Translations under genes and position numbers: made by a program
Notes under the pieces: model-generated
Databases searched by the model: none
What the model saw: only the letters and a program-made list of their open reading frames with translations
Told to the model about the DNA's origin: nothing
Assembly: GCA_021186555.1 (NCBI GenBank)
Contig: JAJKFL010000005.1
Span: forward strand, 56,222,635 to 56,286,634
Direction of reading: 5' to 3'
Length of the DNA stretch: 64,000 nt
Origin: Reticulitermes speratus
Taxonomy: Eukaryota > Arthropoda > Insecta > Blattodea > Rhinotermitidae
In this document: in pieces, positions 38,401 to 50,400 of the stretch
Layout of the letters: every line of letters begins with the position of its first letter
How positions within the stretch are numbered: position 1 is the stretch's first letter

Positions 38401-41400
38401 TTATGTTCATATTATATATGACACAGGCTAGTGGCACTTGGGAGTTACTGATGTAAATTGTACTTATGTTTATATTATATATGACACAGGCTAGTGGCAC
38501 TTGGGAGTTACTGATGTAAATTGTACTTATGTTTATATTATATATGACACAGGCTAGTGGCACTTGGGAGTTACTAATGTAAATTGTACTTATGTTCATA
38601 TTATATATGACACAGGCTAGTGGCACTTGGGAGTTACTAATGTAAATTGTACTTATGTTTATATTATATATGACACAGGCTAGTGGCACTTGGGAGTTAC
38701 TAATGTAAATTGTACTTATGTTCGTATTATATATGACACAGGCTAGTGGCACTTGGGAGTTACTAATGTAAATTGTACTTATGTTCGTATTATATATGAC
38801 ACAGGCTAGTGGCACTTGGGAGTTACTGATGTAAATTGTACTTATGTTCGTATTATACATGAGATAGGCTAGTGGCATTTGGAAGTTACTATTGTAAGTT
38901 GTACTTTCTAGTTCACTTTGTAGTGGCACAGTGTCACATCCCAGAAGACTTGTGTCTTCAGCAACGCTGCTGTGAGAACCTCGAGCATGCATGGTGTGCA
39001 GTTGTTTGTTTCCCTCGGTATCTAGTTTGTCAGTCATAAAATGTGCCCAAGATTCCTGTACATTTTTACACATGTAGCAAACTGCAGTGTGCTGCTTTTC
39101 ATTTCAAACACTGTAACTTTTTAAGTACTGTGTGTATAAGTTCAGAGTAATGGCTGGCCAGGACGTGTGGATTTTTTGCACTTCTGCTGTTTTGAGAGAC
39201 ATAGTTCCCAAGCTCATGCATACTGTGTTGCTCCATCCCAAGCAGACTTGCTCAGATTACCTGGACTTGGCACAGACGCATGGTCGAAAGTGGCAAAGAA
39301 TGCTACAGCATGAGCGGGACCAGCGTTTGCGGTTAGAAGATATGGTAGAGCAGCTGGCAAGGCAGCTTGGAGGACTGGAACAGGCTGCGAAGGAGCACAC
39401 TATCCCTATGAGGGACAGAAGCAGTGAGTTTTTGAAGTGTAATGGTACTGTGTCCGCCGATCCCAGTGGCCGTGCGGTCTAAGGCGTGGGTCTTCGGCCG
39501 CTCGCTTACTAGGATCGTGGGTTCGAATCCCACCGGGGGCATGGATGTCTGTCTCTTGTGAGTGTTGTGTGTTGTCAGGTAGAGGTCTCTGCGACGAGCT
39601 GGTCCCTCGTCCAGAGGAGTCCTACCGACTGTGGTGTGTCTAAATGTGTGTGATCATGAAACCTCGACGAAACGAGGAGGCCCAGGCCCATATAAGGCTG
39701 TCGAGCCATAGAAAAAAAAAAAATGGTACCGTGTCCAGTAAAAAGCATGAGACTCATGTTGATGCACATGAGTAATATGTTGCTGTGAGATGTATTTGAA
39801 CACCCCAGAAAGTCAAGTAACTGTTGTATACGGCAACCATTAGAGATAACATGCGTTATTTACATTTTACAAGGCATCATACAGTAGATGTTTATTTGTT
39901 TGGTGCAACTGGGGAATAGGGTGTGCCAATAGAGCACTTTTGCTAACAGGATGATGACTTATGAAGAGCAATTTTAATGTGAGGTATGATGAAGAAATAA
40001 AATATATAAGAAACATGCTTACAAAACACCACAAACAATATGCAGCATGGTGTTTAGTGCCTCCTGGGTGTGCTAGGAGTGGATATGTCAGTAAGTTCTT
40101 CCTCTGGAAGAACAGTAGTAACAGATTTAGAGGTGTAAATTGTGACAGACTATAGGGAAAAATATGCCATTAGAGCTAAACAAAATGCTGAATAAATTAA
40201 CTTTTACTGTTTTGATTTCATTCTAGGCTGTTGTCCCAAATTAAAGGAGTCAGATAGTCATTGTGATTTTGTATTTGTCTGCCAAATAATTGCTACAGAC
40301 TTTGGGCATATTTCTCAATTATGTGCAAAAAGCAGCCCTATTGTGTAAAAGTCTTTTGTAATTGACCAGCTGTTCTGACATGTTTTTATGAGTTTCTCAG
40401 CCTCTCAAGGCAATCATCAGGATAGTTTCTTGAAATAGGCTGTGATTTGTTCCTCCCCTCAGGTTTGCCCAACACAAACATTCTCTCAGTCATGTGTGGC
40501 TAAGTAACCACTGCAGTTGATACGGTACGCGTAAAGTACCTGTAATTCATTTATCCACCTGCAGTAACATGGAAGGTTTAGAAACATAGTGCTAAGGAAT
40601 TCTACAAGTAGAATTAAACTAATCCTTCAAAACTCTAAAATGCATGTGTTACAGGCAGGTGCATGTATGGTCAAATTATGGTTTTTTTCTTGATGGAGAT
40701 GTTCCATGCCATGTAGTGAAGGTTTGTGCGAGCATTTCAGAGATGTGTACTGCCTCCGTCTTCATGATGACAGAAGTAGTACCAGTGGATGATCAAAGTA
40801 ATTGAGAGTAAGGAATGTGACTGCTATGTGGGAAGGTTGGAGGGAATTCTGGCCAATCAGAGCTACAGAAGGGGGAAGAGGTGATTGGATATGTATTGAG
40901 CCAGTGTGAATTGACAGTTCCAAGAACAGCACTTACATGCAGGTGGACACGTGCATGTTCGTCTCAGACAAACATGTTGGTCAAAATGTTTGAATGAATT
41001 GTGATGCAGGTACTCTTTATTAAATATGCTGAAATTGTGAACTTTCTGTCATGGCTAGGTAATTAGGAACAAGGTGAGCTGAACACCAGATATTGTGCTA
41101 TCACTTAGGAATATTTAAAATGAAATATAAGTAACGTATGTTATATTTACAGACTCAATCAAGAATGTTAAAAAAAATTCCCTACTCTGAAACAAGAACA
41201 GTAAAGTAGGATTAAGCAAGCACCATGAACTGTCACCCTCCTTAAATTGATGAAATACGAGTACAGCTAAATGTGTAAAGAATATAGGCATGAATTTTAA
41301 ATATTTGCTGTAGACTGAAATATAAATTAGTATTCCTTTTGAAACAAAGGTTACCCTTGAATGTGATGTAGTGGTGGGAAGACACACTGGATAAAGGTAA

Positions 41401-44400
41401 CCAAAGTCCCTTTGTGTGCTGTGAAGGCGTATGAGGGGAACGGGTATAGCTCCACTCATTATTAACCTTGGCACTAGATGGAGGTACGTGTTCAGTTCAC
41501 GCCTTGTTGCTGTACCCCCTGTGAAAGAGCCCCTGGTATGCATGAATAGGAGGCTGAATGGACCCCACAGTTGGTCTGGAAATTTTGAAGAAGAGAAAAA
41601 TCTCATGTCCCTGCTGGGAATCAAAACCCAGATGGTCCAGCCCATAGCGTAGTCACTGTCTATGCTGTCCTGACTCTAAAAACATGTTGGATTATAAAAA
41701 AATATAAATGATGTTACTAGATTATATTGTTATAGAGTCATGGATTGATGTGTAATCAAAAGCAGTTCATGGTGGTGGTGAGGAGGAGCAGTGGCATATA
41801 CAGTGCAGGCTCTTCAACATGTTGGAATGGGGGAGGTGGAGTTCAAGAGTATTACCAGGGTTGGTTCAGGTGATCTTGGGGTAGGAATGGTGTTGAAGAC
41901 AAACTTGGAGATTATCTGACAGTGGCTGATTTTGTTTTTAATTGAGCACTGTTACAATTGGTTTCTGCCATAGCCTGAAAAGCAAAACCATTTCGGTGTG
42001 ATTACAGCGATATGATGTAATGTAGTCAGGTTCATGGACCATTGTGACTAAGTCTGTTGTTTCAGATGCGTGTCATTCTTCCCCCTCTGACGAAGATGAA
42101 GAGAACGAGTTCTATGATGCACAAGACGAAGCCTGTAGTCCAAATATGGATGCAAACTTCATACTGAAGATTCCTTTGGGACACAGGAGAAACTCCTCAG
42201 GACTTAGCTTTGGATCTCAGGTTGGGTTTCAGTATTGTGGTTATAGCACTGAATTCTTTACTTTATGTGCACAGTTTGTATGCATAGAAAATTTACTACT
42301 GGTATGGAATTTTTTTAGATTACTTTTCGCTCGTTGATGAGTTAGCTGTGCTAAGTGATGAGTCACATCTGTGTTAGCACACTCAGGAATGGTGATTCTC
42401 TCCTTGTTTATGTGCATGCATTTGCAGTTTTGAATATGTTGGTTTTGTCAGCAGGCATATTATAATATGAGCCATATTCAGTGGCGTTACAGTTGTCGTG
42501 CTGTGTCTGTCTGGATATCAGATGCAGAAGAATGCGTGTTCATAGACTGCTGCTGCTTGAGTTTCACTGCTGGACTCCACACTCACCTTTCTGTAAACAG
42601 TACCAGAACATTTTTTAAATACCGTATATTCTCGAATCTAATGCGCATCCGAATCTAATACGCACCCAGTTTTTGGCGACTTCTTAAACGAAAAAAAGTT
42701 AGTTCGCGATTCTAATCCGCACCTTTCCTTCAACCACCCCTTGCCCACGGGGCAACTGATTGAATAATATTGGATGTTACCAATGCGTTAAAATCCGACG
42801 CTACGCCTGTGGCCGATGAGTCATACCGATAGAGGCGGGGCCTTTCTCAACAGACGTGCGCAATCTCGTCTGAAGCCAGCTGAGCATTAGTTGTTGAAAC
42901 GTGGGAGGTGCTTGTTCCAATTTGTCGTGTATCGTAGTTATGGAAGAGGGACGCCTGAAATCTAAACGACTCTCACATACGGCAAAGTTCAAACGTGAAG
43001 TTATTCGGTGCGCAGAGGAGAATGGAAACCGCAAAGCCGCTGCAATTTTTGGAGTTGATAAAAGCAACGTTCGACTATGGCGGAAACACAAGGCAGCGAT
43101 GACATTGTATGGGAGGACGATGTTGAAGATAAAGATGATAGTGACTGGGTGGAGAGCACGGATAACGATTCAGTTATGAGTGATGACGGCGAGTCTGATG
43201 AATAATAAATTATAATAATAAATAATAAAATAATAGATTATTGTATTGTATTGTTCTTACGGCACGTACAGCAGCTCAATCATTTTTCCAAAATCCAGCT
43301 CTAGACCGCGAATCTAATCCGCACGCGAATCTAATATGCATCTGATTTTTTAGCCCTCTAAAACTGTAAAAAGGGTGTGCATTAGATTCGAGAATATACG
43401 GTATATCTGTCCATCCATTGGATGGTTTAAACTCAGTATTTAATTTCTGTGCACCTTTTTCTGTCTTTTGTTTTAGAATTGTGGTACTGTCAGCTGGTTG
43501 GTGAAGACCCCATTTTTTGGTGGAACCAATCCCAGCCTCTCATATTTCACTGCTTTAATCTTTTCTGCCCTGTGTCTTCACTTACAGACTTAGTTTTATG
43601 TCTGTGTTTTGTATAACTGTGTTTAAGTGTGCGGTTGTTCAGTGATCTGTGTGTGAGGAACATTTGTATTACATCCTTATCCATGAAATACCCCTGTTAT
43701 GTGCAGAACTAAACTTCATTTGACTTTTGAGTATTGATCTTACCTTGTGTGGTGTGTTCCTAATGTGTAATAATCTTGTGCAGTGTGTTCCTAGTGTATA
43801 ATAATTCTGTGTGCTTTGTCCCTAGTGTATAACCTATTGTATACAGTATGTTCCTAGTGTATAATCATCTTGTGAAGTATGTTCCATTGTAAATCTTACC
43901 TTGTGCATTGTGTTTATAGGGTATTATTTAAATGTTTGTATTCAGTCTTCAGATCCAAGACTACATTTGCAGGATGGGCATGATGAGGCATCGGGTTCCA
44001 GCAGTGAAGTTGATGACACAACTGAAACGAAGGTTCTGGTCCTTACTTCAAGCAATCGCACACCTGCACTTGAATCCATTGTAAGTGAAACTGAATTGTT
44101 ATTGAGGACAAAAGAATTGGAACACTTTGTGAATGGAGTGGTGTGGAGCAGTTTCAGTTTCTTTCTGAACGAACATGCACAGTAGACACTCAACATACGA
44201 TAGCTCAAGTTGCAACTATGACCACCTACTTTTGTGACCTTTGTAGTAATAAATAAGACTGTCTGACTGTAGTGACCTGAACTCATGTATGACTGCCAAG
44301 CGAGTGTGACCGATGCCAATTTATTTGGTAAAACTGAGTGGCATTATCTCAGCTGACTCAGTCTGCAGCTGTACCAAGCTAACACATGTCTTTCATACTG

Positions 44401-47400
44401 CTCTTCACCCTTTTTTATTTTTGTAATTTTCTCCCAATTTTGAAAATTTCCTTGCCTTTTACTGTGTCTGAGTAGAAGAAGTTTTATGCTCCGAATGTTA
44501 AATCGGTGTAAAAATTTAGAAAAGCAGTCACTTTGGAAATGAACGCCTTGAATGAACGAGCCTGCTACCACTTATCTTTGTGGTCAGTTGGTAATTTTAT
44601 GGTATGAAACAGGTTTCCAGAAATGAAATTCAAATTTATATAACATTGTGCTTATGTGAAATAAGTGTTAGACTTGATTTCAGGCTTCTGCCACGATGTT
44701 GATGAGATCTGCGCTCTTCTGGGATATTACGTGACGCCGTGTGGTAATTGTTTACCGACGTTTTGGGACAACGTATTGGTACCATCTTCACAGGTCAAGA
44801 GTCCGAGTAGGAAAGAAAGAAAGCCAACGACCTATAATGTAGATTAATGGAAATTGCACGTGGGGTAGCAATCAGTAGGCGTGATGACAGCCATTGTTAT
44901 TGCTGCATTCCATACATTTTTCACCCATTATTCTCACCCTGCTTCACTGGCAGCGACTGGCCACCCTGAGACCGGTTCTCACCCAGGTATCCCACTAGCC
45001 ACTTTATATCTCTTCCCCCCCACCCCCAGCTGTTTTGGTTTTTCTTCTTCTAATTTTTTTATTTTTATTTTTACTGTTGGTTTATTTGTATTTTATTTAT
45101 TTAGCTTTATCTTTATATTTTCCTCCTTTACTGTTACTCTATTCCATTACGTTTTTTCCAGCGGTCTTAGCTGTTTGCATTCTCGGTACCCCTAGCTCCT
45201 TTACGTTGTCTCTATCCACCCTTCTCTCACCCTGGTTCTATCCTGTTGGCTGTCATCACGCCTACTGATTGCTACCCCGCACATACTTTCCAGAATCTAC
45301 GTTATAATAGGTCGCTGGCTTTCCTTCTTTCCTATTCGGACTCTTGACCCGTGAAGATGGTACTGATACATTGTCCCGAAACATCGGTAAACAATTACCA
45401 CACAATGCCACGTAACATCCCAGAAGAGCACAGATCTCAAGTGTTAGACTTACTGTGGCTTGCTTTGGGTGATATTCCTTTGGTTTGGTATCGTGTAACT
45501 TCTTATTGTAACAGGTTGGCAAACTGTGTGTCTGCAGAATACAGAGTGATCATGAGCCCTGTAGTAACTGGAAAAATTGACAAGACAGTTTTCTCCAGTC
45601 TCCTGTTACTTCCTCCATTTTAGGCCCAAATATCTTCCTCAGCACCCTGTTCTTGAACAGAACACTTCTGCCTCTGTTCTTCCCTTTTGATGCCGTATAT
45701 TGTTAAGCGTTTGGGCAAATGCTTTATGCATTCTCTTCTCATAACACGGCAGGTTGTGTCCAGATCCTCCTCATGTAAAATGAATCCTTAGTACTTCAGT
45801 GCTGTTTGGTATAGGAAACATATAGATGACATCTTTCATAAAGCCAAAGGCATGAAGTCGGATGATAATGACTGCTGTGGAATTAGGTCAGCCATTCATT
45901 GTGTTTGCTAGGATAATATTCTGAATCAAGGAGTTTTATATGAATATACCTGTAGCCCCCTAAGTGACAGATGCATTGTGACTAAAACTACTTGTGACAT
46001 GTTTGGCATTCGTCACAGGTTTTGTGTTTGATAGTTGTAGTAAAAACTGCACACAGCCTTTGAAGTTGTTAAATAAGTTTAGAATAAAGATTTGAGGTTC
46101 TCAAAACGGTGTTGCTGAAGATTCAAGTCCGCTGGGATGTGACAGTGTGTTGTTGGGTGAATGGTTTTGACATTTTAAAGGACCTTGTGCCTTCTGCAAT
46201 GGCAAGCAGTGTTCTTGGCCTCATTGACCCTGAAGATGAAGGCAACATGATCCTTCAAAATGTCAGAAACCACTCACCTGAGAGCATCATGTCCCATCCC
46301 AGAAGACTTGAATCCTCAAAATCACCCTGTAAATACACTGATCCATCTCAAAATAATTTCTGAGTTCCATCACCATGTTTTGTAACATATGTTGTGTATG
46401 TGTGTGTTGTGTAGACAGTTGAACTCAGTTATAACGACTTCGGTTTGTGCGACACCTTGGCGATAGCGTTATACATTGTCTGGTACCAACTAATTCCCCA
46501 TAAGGCACATAGTTTCCAATATAATTTTCCAAGAAGTAAACTATTCTGAGAATTCTACCCATCTCCTCACCCTGGAGAAGTTAAGCTCTCTATGCTTTCA
46601 GGTAGCTACATAAATTCCAGGCCTGGAAAATGACAATTGTAATGGTAATTCACTTTTTGTGTTAAGTAGCCCTCTACATTTCTACTTCTGCAGTTAACAG
46701 GAGGCTGGTAACGTGATAACATGGCTACTGTGACGAATAAAAAGCTATTGAGCAGTGACGGAAAAGTTAAAGTGATATGACAAATAGAAAATGGGAGAGA
46801 AGAAAGGTGATGTGTTGGGAATTTTGTCTCATAAGTTCTGCAATCCAAATGATTTAGAAAAACATAACCAAAATTGTTAGTGCGTTTGAACAGAATGGAT
46901 TGAGAATAAAGTGATTTCAAAAGCCTGAACGAAGTGCCGTCAATGAGGCACTGCTTAAGTGGTTTAAGCAAGAGAGGAGTGACAATGTCCCAGTGAGTGA
47001 TCTTCTCATGATAATTTTTGTTCTTACTAAATTTTAATTTTAAGTTAATGCATTTTTTAGCATAAACCTGTATGGAAATTTACAATTATAGAAGAGTAAT
47101 TTTTATTATTACTAAATTGTATTTTCAGTTTCAAATAGATCATAGCCTTAACATTAAGTAATATGCCTACAGGCTTGTATTTTGTCTTGAAATATTTTTC
47201 CTTCACTTTTACCATACACCTCGCTAAAAGCGACACTTATTTATAATGACACAATTTAGTTGGAACCTTCAATGACATTAAAACCGAGTTTGACTGTATT
47301 TATTATACTTTTAACATTTGCTGATGTAACAGTGGCAGTGGAATTTCATGCTTGATGTTTTAAATTTGGAAGTTCGTGCTTATCAATCCTACGTGTGACT

Positions 47401-50400
47401 TGTGTTCCTAAATCAGAAGTGTCATTAACATACTATGTTCATTACAGTCAAAACTGAATTCGCTGGCGCTGTCACAACAAGAAAGCAACGGACGGCAGAG
47501 TGTCGCTTCTTACTCGTCTTCAGATACGAAGAGGTTGCACCGTACACGTGTACCCGACAAACCCAACCACCCACTCAATTTGTGGAGTATCATGAAGAAT
47601 TGTATTGGCAAGGAGCTGTCTAAGATTCCTATGCCTGTACGTATGTACACACGCGCGCGCACGACTCACAAGCCAGCCAGCCAGTCACAAAATGTGTGCT
47701 TTTGTTACTGTGATAATTGATAACTTTACCAGTCATGTGAACATGACGAATCACGTTAATATTGCAGGGCAAGTCAGATACGTAAAAGTGGAAACGTACT
47801 CCAGTTAGAATGTTTATATTTTCATAGATGTGTCTGTTGTGATGCAGCATACTCTGTTGGGCTTATAATTTATGGGGCTTGTGTGTGTGAAGGGGTACAG
47901 GCAGTTACAAGTGTTCCGCTGGCCAATGAGGTAGGCATCCCATTGACACACCAGCCAATGGATCCCCTCGTCAAAGAACCCCTGGATTGCTGCTGGAATC
48001 ATTGCGCTGAATCCAAATTTATGCAGTTGACATGGTGAAAGGTCGGGGCTGCGTGGAGGTTGGCCCAATGCCTTCCAATGCATGAAATATAGCATGTCTG
48101 GTCAATGTGGGCCACGTGGGGCAGGCGCGTAGTTGAACACAGTACCTCCCCTCTAGCTCCACCACATACACACTTTCCCTTGATCATGATACAGAAATTT
48201 CAGTGGATTCCAAAGAGTGCTGTATGTTGACAGTGATATGATGGTCACTGAAAACAAAAGTACCAAAGGTCTGTAGATTTGGCGCAGACAGAGATATCAA
48301 GGCCGCAGTGGTGCAGTGATTCCTGCAGCAGAGGATCCAGCAGCTGATGTGTCGGTGGGATGCTTGCCTGACTGCTGACAGGAACTGCTTCTAACAGCTT
48401 GTGCTGTCTTACCCAGAACAAGCCCCAGATGGGTTTAATTTGAACAACCCTCATATTTGTTGCTGTAGTGCAGACACGTGTAAGTTTAATAACCACTGGG
48501 GATAAAACACACTCACAGTCTTGACACTATGCAGAGAACCAATTTCAGTCACTCTACTGGACTTGTCTGGGAGTACATGGTGGTGCAGTTGGTTGAGGCA
48601 CTGCACTACAAGCCGGAAGGTTGTGGGTTCAACTCCCGATGGTGTCATTGGAATTTTCCATTGACATAATACTTCCGACAGCACTATGGCCCTGGGGTCG
48701 ACAGCCTCTAACAGAAATGAGTACCAGGAATATTTTGTGGGGGGTAAAGGGCTGACAACCTTACCACCTTCATGTGCCAATAGTCTTGAAATTTGGAAGC
48801 CTCAACCTCCTGGAACCCTAAAGGCCATTCCAGGCCTGTAATTGGATATCTTGACCATTACTGGACTTATCTGCAGGAGGTACTGGAGGTGTGTCAGGTT
48901 AGGTGCCTATAAGCAGCTACAGAGCACATATTGTTCTGTATTGCCTGTTGCTGACTGCAGAAACATTGTTATTGACAGATCCTGACACGGTACTGTGGGA
49001 TTGTCTGAGATAGGGAACCACAGTTATGTGTAGTCAGTGACTTGAAACAGCATACAGTGTGTGGAGATGCATGTCAGAAGAGATTTTAAATGGAATAAAA
49101 ATTGTATTCTGAGGTAAGAACACAACTTGGGGTTTTTAGAAAGAGAGACGATGCTGCTGCAGGCATATTTGCTCCCTCCAACCTGTCGTGCTGTGACCCC
49201 CACTCGTACTCGGCCATAAGCAAGCGCCCACACACACACACACACAAATACAAACGCACAGGTGTCATGAGATCCCAGTTAGGCTTTATTACACTTTGTA
49301 AACAAAATTTATTTTTCATTTGATAACTGTTAGATAATTTGTGGAATTTAATCACTGTCTTTTAATTGTGTAAGTGTGTGTCAGATGAGCACTCAATGCG
49401 GCATTAAATCTGTCAGTAAGCATCCTGTACAATATGACTGTTACTGAGTATTTTTACAGGTGAATTTCTCAGAGCCTTTGTCCATGTTGCAACGTCTCAC
49501 GGAAGATTATGAATATGCCGACATTCTGGACACGGCATCTCTTTGCAGTGACGCATGTGAGCAGATGGCATATGTCGCTGCATTCACTGTTTCCAGTTAC
49601 GCCTCCACCAGCAACCGCACTGGCAAGCCATTTAATCCATTATTAGGTGAAACGTACGAGTGCAATCGAATGAGTGATCTTGGCTGGCGGGCTATATCTG
49701 AACAGGTCTGTATGTAAATCTCAGCCATATGTGTGTGTTTGCAATGTACTGTTGATCACGCATCACACAAGGAGGATATGTTACTGTAGTAATGCACCTG
49801 ACTGTTCACAGGCCGGTAACCTCTGTAGAGGTTATTATGGTTTTCTTCAGTCCCTTCAGATAAGTGATAATGTGGTCTGCTGCCTCCATTATTCCTCCAA
49901 AATCACTAATATATGTGGGTTTTATGGCAGCACACAATGTGATATCATCAGTATCGGTATCATTAATGCATCTGGGATATATTTTGGAAGTGTCCATGTC
50001 CTTCTGTTTTGGGGCTCATTTATCCTGTCAATTTTTCATGACTCTCCTCACTCCTTTGATATGATTATACCACACCTTTAAACTCAGCAGGACTGTTTTC
50101 CTTGTCATTTTACCATTTATAGTATTGCTCACATGAAGTGAACCAGGATAGCTCAGTTGATGTAGGGACCAGGCTGTTGGCTGGTCAGTTGAGGAACTAG
50201 GTTTGGTTCCTGGCAGGGGCAGGAGATTATGTGGAAAGGTTGGTTTTGATCGTGAACTTTGGTGTCTGAACTGTTACATAAGACTGATCCTTGAAGTTCA
50301 TAGTGATGAGGATAATGATGATAGTGAAAAATATGAGTTTGCTTTCCAGGTTTCTCACCATCCACCAATGCTGGCACAGTACTGTGAAGGTCAAGAATGG

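Noticed and set aside
38174-38910. CRISPR array
   Set aside because: Contiguous tandem units without unique spacers, in an animal intron.
38171-39073. 300-residue open frame on the minus strand
   Set aside because: It is the 63-nt minisatellite read in a frame that stays open because 63 is a multiple of three. There is no start context, and the sequence is explained by the repeat.
39456-39540. tRNA-Leu/Ser-like gene
   Set aside because: Boxes A and B are good, but the segment leads into a SINE body with a poly(A) tail and target duplication; it is not a mature tRNA gene.
40390-40421. Hammerhead-like motif on the minus strand
   Set aside because: CTGATGA and GAAAC are present around a short GCC/GGC hairpin, but three extra bases precede GAAAC and no stem I complement was found.
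41431-41652. Short plus-strand open frame
   Set aside because: It lies wholly inside a family-2 SINE copy.
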